In this document: in pieces, positions 35,769 to 43,821 of the stretch
Position numbering within the stretch: the first letter of the stretch is position 1
Layout of the letters: the number at the start of each line of letters is the position of its first letter
Assembly: GCA_028292405.1 (NCBI GenBank)
Contig: JAQGMJ010000034.1
Location: 1-43,939 of the forward strand
DNA from: Betaproteobacteria bacterium
GTDB lineage: Bacteria > Pseudomonadota > Gammaproteobacteria > Burkholderiales > JAEUOS01
DNA: 43,939 nt
Direction: 5' to 3'
The notes under the pieces: generated by a model
Databases searched by the model: none
What the model was told of the DNA's origin: nothing
What the model saw: the letters and a program-made list of their open reading frames with translations, nothing else
Program-made: the position numbers and the translations under genes

Positions 35769-35797
35769 GGCACGGTGAATTAACCTGTGCCCTTTTT
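35769..35797 (+). terminator. Probable terminator after the Bug receptor gene
   Basis: GGCAC (35769-35773) pairs with GTGCC (35787-35791), extended by G-T and G-C pairs, then TTTTT. Stem 7 bp with one wobble. It also lies 36 bp beyond the convergent MarR gene. Confidence 0.6.
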
Positions 35798-35832
35798 CTT
35801 GGTGCGTCGCCGCCGTGGTGACGCGGCGCGGC

Positions 35833-36276
35833 CTACGACACCAGCGCGTCGATCTCCGCTACAAGCTGTTCCAGCGCGACCAGTTTTTGCCTGCCGATGT
35901 TGCGCCGGATCAGCGCCTGCGCCGCCTGCCACGCCGCCAGGGCCTCCTTCGACACTTTGGCGCCGCTGCGCGTCAGCGTCACCAGGCGCTCGCGCTGGTC
36001 GTGCTGGTTGGCAACGAATACCACCAGGCCTTGCGCCTCCAGCAGCTTGAGGTTGCGCCCCAGGGTGGTGCGGTCCAGGTTCAACTGCAGGGCCAGTTCC
36101 GTGATGCCCATCGGCGCCGAATTCGAGGCGGCGCGCAGCAGCGAAAACTGCGGCTGGGTGATGCCGTAAGGCGCCAGTTCGCGCTCGTAGATCTCGGTCA
36201 GCGAGCGAGAGGCGCGGCGCGTCAGCCCGCAATAACAGGGTTCATCATTCGGCTTGCTGAGGGAGCGTTCGGCCAT
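35833..36276 (-). CDS. MarR-family transcriptional regulator
   Basis: 147 residues. The dimerisation helix is LTRRASRSLTEIYERELAPY, then GITQPQFSLLRAASNSAPMG. The winged HTH is ITELALQLNLDRTTLGRNLK, wing VVFVANQHDQRERLVTLTRS. CYCGLTRRA near the N-terminus has two Cys in a position seen in redox- or ligand-sensing members. The ATG at 36274-36276 is preferred over an upstream in-frame start. A large inverted-repeat cluster (36316-36370) lies 40 bp upstream of its start and may hold its operator. Convergent with the Bug receptor gene at 34792. Confidence 0.88.
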   Translation of the reverse strand: MAERSLSKPNDEPCYCGLTRRASRSLTEIYERELAPYGITQPQFSLLRAASNSAPMGITELALQLNLDRTTLGRNLKLLEAQGLVVFVANQHDQRERLVTLTRSGAKVSKEALAAWQAAQALIRRNIGRQKLVALEQLVAEIDALVS

Positions 36277-36315
36277 GATGCGGGTATCTACACGTAAATG
36301 CCGATTATAGGCCAC

Positions 36316-36370
36316 CCGGCCGCGTCGCGCGGCAGAAGCCTGGTCCGGCCGCGCGACGCGGCCGGACCAG
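36316..36370. repeat. Overlapping inverted repeats with alternative hairpins
   Basis: Two structures compete. Outer: CCGGCCGCGTCGCGCGG (36316-36332) pairs with its exact complement (36349-36365) across 16 bp. Inner: CTGGTCCGGCCGCG (36340-36353) pairs with CGCGGCCGGACCAG (36357-36370) across 3 bp. They share bases, so only one can form. It sits 5 bp past the 36376 receptor stop and just upstream of the MarR gene. Probably a terminator of the receptor operon, possibly also an operator. Confidence 0.75.
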
Positions 36371-36375
36371 TGAAG

Positions 36376-37341
36376 CTACTCCGGCTGGATTCCGGAAATC
36401 TTCACGTACTCGCGCCAGCGCCCCACTTCGCCGGCGGCAAAGGTCTTGAACTCGTTGCGCGACATCGGCTTGATCGCGAGACCCAGCTTTTCGAATTGCG
36501 CGCGGCCCGCCGGGTCCTGCATCACCTTGACCATCAGGCCGTTGAGGTAGTCCAGCGCTTCCGGCGGCGTGTGCGCGGGCGCGGCCAGGCCGAGGTAGGA
36601 AGTCAGCTCGAAGCCGGGGTAGGTTTCGGCAATCGCCGGGATGTTCGGCCAGGCGCGGTAGCGGGTCGGGCCGGTGACGCCCAGGCCGATGATCTTGCCG
36701 CCTTCGAGTTGCGGCAGCGCCGGCAGGTATTCGAGGAACAGCACCTGGATCTGCCCGCCCATCAAATCGGTGATGGCATTGCCGATCGCCTTGTACGACA
36801 CGCCGGTCAAGTCGGCGCCGGTCTTGGCGCGGAACAGTTCGGCCGACATCTGCGAGGCCGAGTTGTAGTAGCCGAAGAAGGTCTTGCCGGGGTTGGCCTT
36901 GGAGTGCTTCACCAGGTCCGCCACCGAGTTGATGCGCTTGCCCGCGACCACAGTCGCGACCGAGCCGAAGGTGCCGAACAGGCCGATGTACTCGAAGTCC
37001 TTCACCGGGTCATACGGAACCTTCTTGTACAAGCTGAGGTTGGCCGCGTGGGTGGTGTTGGTGATCAGCTCGATGGTGTAGCCGTCCGCCGGCGAAGTCT
37101 TCACCTGCTCGGTGCCGATGATGCCGTTGGCGCCCGGCTTGTTGTCGATCACCACCGACTGCTTGCTCTGGGTCTCGAGATACTGGCCGAAAGCCCGCGC
37201 GGCGATGTCGCCGGAGCCGCCCGGGCCGAAGGGCACGACCAGGCGGATCGCCTTGGACGGATAAGCCTGCGCATGCGCCGCGCTGCCGAAGGCGCAGGCG
37301 GCGAGCAAAAAAAGGGTTTGACTGAAGGAAATGAATTTCAT
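36376..37341 (-). CDS. Tripartite tricarboxylate transporter (Bug) substrate-binding protein
   Basis: 321 residues, periplasmic. Signal peptide FISFSQTLFLLAACAFGSAAHAQA. Bug hallmarks: YPSKAIRLVVPFGPGGSGDI, VVIDNKPGANGIIGTEQVK, VSYKAIGNAITDLMGGQIQV and IPAIAETYPGFELTSYLGL. The start is MKFIS at 37339-37341, where the signal peptide is complete; the longer ORF start is unlikely. Last gene of the run AtzG-like, amidase, deacetylase, receptor, all leftward with short gaps, so it presumably delivers the substrate for these enzymes. Confidence 0.92.
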   Translation of the reverse strand: MKFISFSQTLFLLAACAFGSAAHAQAYPSKAIRLVVPFGPGGSGDIAARAFGQYLETQSKQSVVIDNKPGANGIIGTEQVKTSPADGYTIELITNTTHAANLSLYKKVPYDPVKDFEYIGLFGTFGSVATVVAGKRINSVADLVKHSKANPGKTFFGYYNSASQMSAELFRAKTGADLTGVSYKAIGNAITDLMGGQIQVLFLEYLPALPQLEGGKIIGLGVTGPTRYRAWPNIPAIAETYPGFELTSYLGLAAPAHTPPEALDYLNGLMVKVMQDPAGRAQFEKLGLAIKPMSRNEFKTFAAGEVGRWREYVKISGIQPE

Positions 37342-37407
37342 GAAATGTCCCGACAAAAAAACCGTCGAAGGGGGCGGCAACCCATTGAGGAAGTTTGTGT
37401 AAACAGC

Positions 37408-38292
37408 TTATGCCGGCTGCGGCTGCTGGCCGACGAACCAGTCGCAAATCTGCTGGCCGTTCCAGAACACCACGCCGGGGTGCTTGGCGAAATACTCGAA
37501 CACCGGCGCGAGGTACTTGATGCGGTGCGCCGCGCCCGTAATGTAAGGGTGAAAGCCGATGGCCATCACCCGCGCCGATTTTTCCGACTCCGCGTAGAGC
37601 GTATCGAAGGCATCGAAGGCGCGCTTTTGCAGCGCGTCCGACTCATGCTGGCCGCTGACCATCACGGTGATGTCGTTCAACTCCACCGAGTAAGGCAGCG
37701 ACACCAGCGGGCCGTGCGCGGTCTTCACCCACAGCGGCTGGTCGTCGAGAATCCAGTCGCCGAACCAGGTGCAGCCGGCCGCTTTCACGTAGTCGAGCGT
37801 ATCGAAGGTCTGCGTGCGCCCCGGCCCCAGCCAGCCGGTGGGCCGGGTACCGGTGAAGGATTCGAGCAGGTCGAGCGACTGCTTGATCATCGCCGGCTGA
37901 TCCTTCACCGCGTGGATCGACATCTGCTCATAGCAATGCGCCATGAATTCCCAGCCGGCATCCCCGAGCGCCTTGGCCACCACCGGCGCGGTCTCGCACA
38001 CCTTGGCGTTGATCGAGACGGTGGGCTTGATCTTGAGTTTCGCGAACGCATCGAGCAGGCGCCAGATGCCCACGCGCATGCCGTACTCGTGCCAGGCCCA
38101 GTTCGGCACGTCGGGAATCGCCCCGGTGTTGCCGCCGGGCGGCGGCGAAACGTGACGCGGCATCGAGCGCTGGATGCTCCACTCCTCGATGTTCACCACC
38201 GGCCACACCACCATGCGCGCACCATCGGGCAGTTTCAGCGGCGGGCGCAGGAAGGGGGAGGAATAGGCTATTCGTTCACGAGGTTCGGGCAT
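37408..38292 (-). CDS. Polysaccharide-deacetylase-family protein, PuuE/allantoinase-like
   Basis: 294 residues of the CE4/NodB fold. VVWPVVNIEEWSIQRSMPR takes the place of the usual first metal-site strand; PTVSINAKVCETAPVVAKAL, GWEFMAHCYEQMSIHAVKDQ and MAIGFHPYITGAAHRIKYL follow, the last holding the late His motif. No signal peptide, so cytoplasmic, unlike peptidoglycan deacetylases. The group includes the PuuE-type allantoinases, which open cyclic amides. With an amidase and an AtzG-like subunit in the same operon (28 bp from the amidase stop), a role in ring opening or amide-bond hydrolysis is likely. Exact substrate unknown. Confidence 0.78.
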   Translation of the reverse strand: MPEPRERIAYSSPFLRPPLKLPDGARMVVWPVVNIEEWSIQRSMPRHVSPPPGGNTGAIPDVPNWAWHEYGMRVGIWRLLDAFAKLKIKPTVSINAKVCETAPVVAKALGDAGWEFMAHCYEQMSIHAVKDQPAMIKQSLDLLESFTGTRPTGWLGPGRTQTFDTLDYVKAAGCTWFGDWILDDQPLWVKTAHGPLVSLPYSVELNDITVMVSGQHESDALQKRAFDAFDTLYAESEKSARVMAIGFHPYITGAAHRIKYLAPVFEYFAKHPGVVFWNGQQICDWFVGQQPQPA

Positions 38293-38320
38293 TGCGGTCT
38301 TGTCTTGAAATGAAACAGGG

Positions 38321-39712
38321 TTATTGGAATTGCGGCGGATGGCGCCCGCCCAGTTGCAGCGCGCCCTCGAGGGCCAGCGCGGCGCGGTACACCATCGCCT
38401 CGCCCCAGGGGTGGCCGACGATCTGAAAACCGATCGGCAGGCCGGTTTTGGAAAAACCGATGGGCAGCGACAGCGCCGGCGCGCCGCTGAGGTTGAAAGG
38501 CATGCGCGCGGCGCGGTCGTAGGTGCGCTCCACCGCCCCGGCATCGGCGATGCGCGCCGGAAACACCAGGCTGGAAGCGGTGACGGCAAGGTCGCAGCCG
38601 CGCATCGCCTCGCGCATTTCGTTCGCCAGGAAGGCGCGCAACTGCTGCGCCTTGATGTAGTCCCCTGCGGAAAGCAGGGCGCCCGCCATCAGGCGGCGCC
38701 GGCCGCGCTCGCCGTATTCGGCATGGCGTGCGCGCAGCCAGTCGGCATGCACCGCCCAGGACTCGGCCTGCAGCAGCACGCGCCCGCAACTGTTGTAGGT
38801 GGCGAGCGGCGAGACCTGCAGCGGCTTGACCACCGCGCCCAGGTCCGCGATGCAGCGCACGGCCGCGTCGGTGGCGGCGGCGATTTCGGCATCGACATCA
38901 GCGCCGCGATAAAAATCGTCGAACACGCCCACCGTCAGCCCGGCCAGGCCGTCGCCGATGTTCGGGAAGGGCGCGTCGGGCGCGCTGCAGCCGATCTTGC
39001 TGGCGGTTTCGGGATCGAGCATCGCCGCCAGCGCGATGGCGTTGTCGGCCACGTCGCGGGTCATCGGCCCGGCATGGTCCAGCGAAAACGACAGGGGGAA
39101 TACGCCTTCCAGGCTCACCGCGCCATACGTCGGCTTCATGCCGACCACGCCGCAGGCCGTTGCCGGGTGGCGGATCGAGCCGCCGGTATCGGTGCCCAGT
39201 GCGAAGGGCGTGAGGCCCGCGGCCAGCGCCGCGCCGGAGCCGCTGGAAGAGCCGCCCGGGTGCACCTCAAGGTTCCACGGATTGCGCGCCGGTGGCCAGG
39301 GCAGGTCGAGCGAAGGCCCGCCGGTGGCGAACTCGTGCAGGGCGGTCTTGCCCAGCAATACCGCGCCGGCCTCCTTCAACAGCGTGATGATCTCGGCATC
39401 GCCTTGCGCCACGTGGTCGCGGCGGATCGCCGAATGGCAGGTGGTGGGCCAGCCTTCGACGTCGATGATGTCTTTCGCCGCATAGGGCACGCCATGCAGC
39501 GCGCCGCGATAATTGCCGCGCGCCATCTCCGCGTCCGCCTGGCGCGCCGCCGCCAGCGCCTGTTCCGGCAGCGGCAGAAGGAACGAGTTCAGCCCGCCGT
39601 CGAGCCGCTCGATGCGCGCCAGCAGCGCGCGCGTCAACTCTTCGGACGACACCTCGCGCGCGCGCAAACGCCGCGCGCATTCGGCGATGCCCCAGTAAGC
39701 GGCCTCAGTCAT
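38321..39712 (-). CDS. Amidase-signature-family amidohydrolase (AtzE/GatA-like)
   Basis: 463 residues. The amidase-signature triad is complete: Lys80 in LHGVPYAAKDIIDVEG, cis-Ser about 155 in HPGGSSSGSGAALAAG, nucleophile Ser179 in ALGTDTGGSIRHPA. A closing SYxxR-like region and LSLPIGFSKTGLPIGFQIVG are typical. The nearest functional pattern is GatA/AtzE, in which a small subunit clamps the amidase. Such a small protein is encoded directly upstream with an 8-bp overlap (39705-39712). AtzE hydrolyses carboxybiuret-type compounds; the substrate here is inferred only as an amide of low molecular weight. Second gene of the leftward operon 39896-36376. Confidence 0.85.
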   Translation of the reverse strand: MTEAAYWGIAECARRLRAREVSSEELTRALLARIERLDGGLNSFLLPLPEQALAAARQADAEMARGNYRGALHGVPYAAKDIIDVEGWPTTCHSAIRRDHVAQGDAEIITLLKEAGAVLLGKTALHEFATGGPSLDLPWPPARNPWNLEVHPGGSSSGSGAALAAGLTPFALGTDTGGSIRHPATACGVVGMKPTYGAVSLEGVFPLSFSLDHAGPMTRDVADNAIALAAMLDPETASKIGCSAPDAPFPNIGDGLAGLTVGVFDDFYRGADVDAEIAAATDAAVRCIADLGAVVKPLQVSPLATYNSCGRVLLQAESWAVHADWLRARHAEYGERGRRRLMAGALLSAGDYIKAQQLRAFLANEMREAMRGCDLAVTASSLVFPARIADAGAVERTYDRAARMPFNLSGAPALSLPIGFSKTGLPIGFQIVGHPWGEAMVYRAALALEGALQLGGRHPPQFQ

Positions 39713-39896
39713 CGTCGCGCGCCAATGGCGTGAACAGCGCCGCCGGCATGGTGGCCGGCGGGCAGCCCGGCGGCAGGGCGAAGGCGCGTGCCTTGGCGGC
39801 GGCCTCGCGCAGCCAGGCGAGGTCCGCGCTGTTAAGGCCGGTGAGGCCGGCGGCGGCAAGCCGGGCGACAAGCTCGTCTTCGGGCGCGGTATGCAT
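39705..39896 (-). CDS. AtzG/GatC-like small amidase subunit
   Basis: 63 residues. MHTAPEDELVARLAAAGLTG then LREAAAKARAFALPPGCPPA and the ending ALFTPLARDDD have the pattern of AtzG/DUF4089 and GatC-type proteins: a short helical half and a Pro-rich extended tail that wraps the amidase. The coding overlap of 8 bp (ATGACTGA) with the amidase start suggests strict co-translation. Sequence similarity to named AtzG is weak, so this rests on size, pattern and context. Confidence 0.65.
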   Translation of the reverse strand: MHTAPEDELVARLAAAGLTGLNSADLAWLREAAAKARAFALPPGCPPATMPAALFTPLARDDD

Positions 39897-40090
39897 GATT
39901 GTTTATGGGTTGAGGCCGAAGCCGGACGATAACGCAAAGCCCGCAACAGAGGGACTTATAGGCTCTTTTCCGGGCCGGCGCGCACTGCGGGCGCGCATGC
40001 CTTTTTGTGCGGTAGATCAACAAACCCCGCCGGCCTTGCTTGCCAATCAGCGAATTCTAATGGAAGATAAGCCCTTCTCCGGAGGTCATC

Positions 40091-40825
40091 GTGGAACCGG
40101 TGTTCAAGCAGCTGTTTGACGAGGCGTCCTCGACCCTCACCTATATACTCGGCGACCCGGTGAGCTGCACTGCGGTGATCATCGACCCGGTCGACCATCA
40201 CCTCGAGCGCGACCTGGCGATGCTTGCCCGCATGGGCCTGTCGCTGGCCTACGCGCTGGAAACCCACGCCCACGCCGACCACATCACCTCCGCCGGCCTG
40301 CTGGCGCAGCGCACCGGCGCCAAGACGGCAACGCCGTTTCATTGCGGCGTCGGGCCTTCCGACCAGCGCCTGTTCGACGGCGACGAAGTACGCTTCGGCA
40401 GCGAGCGCCTGGAAGTGCTGCACACCCCGGGGCACACCAGCGGCAGCGTCTGCTACCTCTGGTGCGGCACCATCCGCTCCGATGGCGAGGATCCGGTGCG
40501 CAACGCCGTGTTCACCGGCGATACCTTATTCATCGGTGGCTGCGGCCGCGCCGACTTCCAGGGCGGCGACCCCGGCGAGCTCTACGACAGCATCACCGGC
40601 ACCCTGTTCGCGCTGCCGGAGCAAACCCGGGTCTACCCCGGGCACGACTACAAGGGCAACCGCGTCTCGACCATCGGGCAGGAGAAGGCCGGCAACCCGC
40701 GCCTGGCCGGCAAGAGCCGTGACGAATTCATCGCGCTGATGAACAACCTCAACCTGTCCAAGCCGAAACTGATCGACGTCGCCCTGCCGGCCAATCGCAA
40801 CCTCGGCTTGCCGCAGGGCGCTTAG
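40091..40825 (+). CDS. Persulfide dioxygenase (ETHE1/Sdo-like metallo-beta-lactamase fold)
   Basis: 244 residues, GTG start with GGAGG 6 bp upstream. Metal-site motifs: ETHAHADHITS (His59, His61, Asp63, His64), HTPGHTSGSVCYL and FTGDTLFIGGCGRADFQGGD, the last diagnostic of the ETHE1/sulfur-dioxygenase branch over glyoxalase II. VYPGHDYKGN holds the last His. The family oxidises glutathione persulfide to sulfite with one Fe(II). No rhodanese or sulfide:quinone reductase gene is adjacent. Its stop codon directly abuts the stop of the convergent ring-hydroxylase small-subunit gene (no base between). Confidence 0.9.
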   Translation: MEPVFKQLFDEASSTLTYILGDPVSCTAVIIDPVDHHLERDLAMLARMGLSLAYALETHAHADHITSAGLLAQRTGAKTATPFHCGVGPSDQRLFDGDEVRFGSERLEVLHTPGHTSGSVCYLWCGTIRSDGEDPVRNAVFTGDTLFIGGCGRADFQGGDPGELYDSITGTLFALPEQTRVYPGHDYKGNRVSTIGQEKAGNPRLAGKSRDEFIALMNNLNLSKPKLIDVALPANRNLGLPQGA

Positions 40826-41311
40826 CTAAAGCGGAATCGCCAGCAGGGTATCGATGCGGCTGCTGTCGAGGATCACCAGACGCTCCTCGAACTTCGCCTC
40901 GGCCGCATCGTTGCTCAGACGGATACGGTCCAGGTAGCGCCCGGTGGCAAACAGCGTGGTGGCGCCGTCGTGCATGATGCGCGCGACCATGAAGTTGGAC
41001 ACCGCCGTCACCGTCTGCGCATCGACCTTTTCCACCACGGTGCAGGACACCACGTGGCGGTAATGCTGCGCCTCGTAGATGTTCGCATGGCGCAGCGCCG
41101 CCACTCTGTCGCGCAGCATGGCGCGCGAGTCGGCCTGCACCAGCGGCAGCGGCAGGCCCTGCGAATAATTCTCGGCGGTGAGAATGCGGTAGCGGCCCTG
41201 CTCGACGAAAAAGTCGGGCCAGCTCTCCAGCGCGTCGCCGTCCAGCGCCTGGGCGTAGCGGGCGAGCAGTTGTTCGACGGCGAACTGCCGCTCGATAGCA
41301 TTGGCGGCCAT
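40826..41311 (-). CDS. Aromatic-ring-hydroxylating dioxygenase small (beta) subunit, NagH-like
   Basis: 161 residues, the NTF2-fold beta subunit of Rieske oxygenases. IERQFAVEQLLARYAQALDG, SWPDFFVEQGRYRILTAENY, ALRHANIYEAQHYRHVVSCT and FEERLVILDSSRIDTLLAIPL are conserved in salicylate 5-hydroxylase and anthranilate dioxygenase small subunits; length equals NagH. The start ATG (41309-41311) overlaps the alpha-subunit stop by one base (TGATG), so it is translationally coupled. Electron-transfer partners are not in the window. Confidence 0.85.
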   Translation of the reverse strand: MAANAIERQFAVEQLLARYAQALDGDALESWPDFFVEQGRYRILTAENYSQGLPLPLVQADSRAMLRDRVAALRHANIYEAQHYRHVVSCTVVEKVDAQTVTAVSNFMVARIMHDGATTLFATGRYLDRIRLSNDAAEAKFEERLVILDSSRIDTLLAIPL

Positions 41312-42561
41312 CACATCTCCATCCTGCGGCGCCAGGCCTGCCAGAAGCCGCGCACCGAAGTCTCGGTGACGCGCGATTCGTCGGAGGCCACACCTGCCCC
41401 GCCCATCTCGACGAACGAGTTGTAGTCGTGCGCGCCGGCCACGCCGCGCTGCACGAAGCCGGTGGCGGCGCCGTCTTCCATCGAAATGAAACCGGCCGGG
41501 CCGATCAGGTTGGCCTGCAGCAGGCGGCGCTGGAGCATTGCTTCATCGTCGTCTGCGTAACCGAAGACGGTCCACAAGAGCTCGGTCTGGTTCACCCCGC
41601 GCGGCACCACCCGGCGCACCGCCAGGCAATTCTTGATCTGCTGCAAGACGAAGCCGGGGAACATGCCGAGAATCTGGATGGTGCCGCCATCGCCCCACTC
41701 GTCCACCGAGGCCACCAGTTGCGGCGCCTCCAGCGTGAAACCGCCGGCAGCCGAGCGCAACCCCGCCTTTTCATATTCGTTACCGGAGGAGGTGCCCTCG
41801 TGGCTGAAGCTCACATGGCTGCCGCCGTCGCCGCCCACCAGCACGCCGCCCTTGTGGGTCAGGCGGTTGATGCGGAACTTGGCGAAGAACAGGTGCAGCA
41901 GGCTGGCGTGGTAGCTGTCCTTGACGTTTTCCAGGTACAGCTTCCAGTTGCTGTTGAGGATCTGCGTATAGCCGCCCAGCGGCTTCACCGGGCGGTTCAT
42001 CACGCGCTTGAATTTCGCCGCCACTTCCGGCCCGAGGTATTCCTCCATCGGCGGCGTCTGGTCCGATAGGGTGCCGAACACCACGCCGTGGTACAGCTCC
42101 AGGCGCAGCTTGCGCGGCGCATTGCATTCCGGTTTTGCGTCCGCCGGCATGCCCCCCTTGCCGGCGACGCCGCGGCGGAAGGCCACGCCCTGCAGGTTGC
42201 CTTTGAGGTCGTAGGTCCAGTTATGATAAATGCAGGCGATCTCCTTCGCCTCGCCGCTGCGCTTGAGCGCCAGCAGCGCGCCGCGATGGGCGCAGCGGTT
42301 TTCGAAGGCGTGCAGCACGCCTTCGGCGTCGCGCGTCACCACCACCGGCATGTCGCCGATGTCGGAAGTGCGATAGGTGTTGGGGCCGGGCAGTTCGGCG
42401 TCCAGGCAGAGAAAGCTCCATGAGGCGCCGCGGAAAATCTTTTCCTGCTCGCGCGCGTAGATGGCTTCGTCCTGGTACACCCAATAGGGCACCCGGGTCA
42501 GGCCTTCGGCGGGCCAGGCGCGCGGCGGCGCGGCGGCGCTGGGACTGGCTGTTGTATTCAT
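41311..42561 (-). CDS. Rieske [2Fe-2S] aromatic-ring-hydroxylating oxygenase large (alpha) subunit, NagG-like
   Basis: 416 residues. Rieske motifs CAHRG (Cys90, His92) and CIYHNWTYDLKG (Cys110, His113). Mononuclear iron site in LYLENVKDSYHASLLHLFF with Asp215, His218, His223. QILGMFPGFVLQQIKNCLAV and the C-terminal FISMEDGAATGFVQRGVAG fit the salicylate-5-hydroxylase (NagG)/anthranilate dioxygenase branch. Predicted to hydroxylate an aromatic carboxylate. GGAG lies 6 bp before the ATG at 42559-42561; the longer start at 42582 would span the ribosome-binding site. No reductase or ferredoxin gene nearby. Divergent from a Bug receptor gene, which may import its substrate. Confidence 0.87.
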   Translation of the reverse strand: MNTTASPSAAAPPRAWPAEGLTRVPYWVYQDEAIYAREQEKIFRGASWSFLCLDAELPGPNTYRTSDIGDMPVVVTRDAEGVLHAFENRCAHRGALLALKRSGEAKEIACIYHNWTYDLKGNLQGVAFRRGVAGKGGMPADAKPECNAPRKLRLELYHGVVFGTLSDQTPPMEEYLGPEVAAKFKRVMNRPVKPLGGYTQILNSNWKLYLENVKDSYHASLLHLFFAKFRINRLTHKGGVLVGGDGGSHVSFSHEGTSSGNEYEKAGLRSAAGGFTLEAPQLVASVDEWGDGGTIQILGMFPGFVLQQIKNCLAVRRVVPRGVNQTELLWTVFGYADDDEAMLQRRLLQANLIGPAGFISMEDGAATGFVQRGVAGAHDYNSFVEMGGAGVASDESRVTETSVRGFWQAWRRRMEM

Positions 42562-42758
42562 GCTTGTCTCCGGGGGCGGCACGTCAGGTATTACGAACTA
42601 CGGACTGGCCGCCTGTGCGCAAAGGGAAATTATAATGGTCCTGCGCCATCGCCCCGGTGATGCCGCGCATCAGGCGACACCGGTGCGCCGAAAGATTATG
42701 CTGCACCCGCAACTTCCCGCCCATAGGGAAGACGGCCTCAAGCAAGGGAGACAAACGC

Positions 42759-43739
42759 ATGCCATTCCACTCCATCATCCGCGCGGCCGCATTCAGTGCC
42801 TTGTGCGTCTTCACTGCCGCCGCGCAGGCGCAGGACGCCGCCAGCTACCCCAACAAGCCGATCCGCATCATCGTGCCCTTCCCCGCCGGCGGCACCGCCG
42901 ACATCCTGCCGCGCGCCCTCGGCGAGCGCCTGACGGTGAAATTCGGCCAGCCGGTGCTGGTGGACAATCGTGCGGGGGCCGCTGGCGCCATCGGCGCCGA
43001 AGCCGTGTACAAGTCGGAGCCCGACGGCTACACCCTGCTGGCCTCGCCGCCTTCGGTACTGGCGATCAACCCCAGCCTGTACAGCAAGCTGCCCTACGAC
43101 GCTGCCGCCTTCGTGCCGGTGACGGTGATGGCCGCCGTGCCCAATGTGCTGCTGGTGCATCCCAAGGTGCCGGTTGCCACCATGGCCGAATTCATCGCCT
43201 ATGCGAAAGCACATCCGGATGCGCTCAACTACGCTTCCCAAGGCAGCGGCACCACCTCGCATCTCACCGCCGAAATGTTCAAGTCGATGGCCGGCATCAA
43301 GATGACCCACGTGCCCTACAAGGGCACCTCGCCGGCGCTGACCGACCTCCTGGCCGGCCAGGTCGAAGTGATGTTCGACAACCTCGGCGTCTCCGCCCAG
43401 CACGTGCGCTCGGGCAAGCTCAAGGCGCTGGCGGTGGGCAGCGAAAAGCGTGTCCCCTCCCTACCGAGTGTGCCGACCGTGATCGAGGCCGGCCTGCCGG
43501 GCTTTGTCGCCGTCACCTGGTTCGGCGTAGTGGCGCCGCCGAAAACGCCGCCGGAGATAGCCGCCAGGATTTCCGCCGCGTTTGCCGAGGCGCTGAAGAC
43601 GCCGGAGGTGCAGCGGCGCCTGGCCGACCTGAGCGCCGAAGGGGTGGGCGACACGCCCGCCGAGATGGCCGCCTTCGTCAAGGAAGACACGGCGCGCTGG
43701 CGCCGGGTGATCAAGGCGGGGAATGTAAAGGTGGAGTGA
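42759..43739 (+). CDS. Tripartite tricarboxylate transporter (Bug) substrate-binding protein
   Basis: 326 residues, third Bug receptor here. The signal peptide ends AAAQAQD. YPNKPIRIIVPFPAGGTADI, VLVDNRAGAAGAIGAEAVYK, THVPYKGTSPALTDLLAGQV and FDNLGVSAQHVRSGKLKALA are family hallmarks. CAAGGGAG precedes the ATG at 42759; the longer ORF would add an Arg/Cys-rich stretch with no signal peptide. Divergent from the Rieske oxygenase genes with about 197 bp between, where ATTATAAT (42629-42636) offers a -10 box on either strand. Likely takes up an aromatic carboxylate for that oxygenase, by inference. Confidence 0.92.
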   Translation: MPFHSIIRAAAFSALCVFTAAAQAQDAASYPNKPIRIIVPFPAGGTADILPRALGERLTVKFGQPVLVDNRAGAAGAIGAEAVYKSEPDGYTLLASPPSVLAINPSLYSKLPYDAAAFVPVTVMAAVPNVLLVHPKVPVATMAEFIAYAKAHPDALNYASQGSGTTSHLTAEMFKSMAGIKMTHVPYKGTSPALTDLLAGQVEVMFDNLGVSAQHVRSGKLKALAVGSEKRVPSLPSVPTVIEAGLPGFVAVTWFGVVAPPKTPPEIAARISAAFAEALKTPEVQRRLADLSAEGVGDTPAEMAAFVKEDTARWRRVIKAGNVKVE

Positions 43740-43771
43740 GGCTTCACCCCTCTTCACGGTTACAGCGTAGG

Positions 43772-43816
43772 GTCTCTCCCCTTTCAAGGGGGAGGACAGG
43801 AGGGGGATGGGGTGAT
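43772..43816. repeat. GC-skewed intergenic repeat (TCCCCTTTCAAGGGGGAGG type)
   Basis: CCCCTT/AAGGGG hairpin (43778-43791) followed by GGACAGGAGGGGGATGGGG, a pattern seen as a dispersed intergenic element in many proteobacterial genomes. One copy here, between a receptor gene and the insertion sequence. Confidence 0.6.
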
Positions 43817-43821
43817 CCTAC

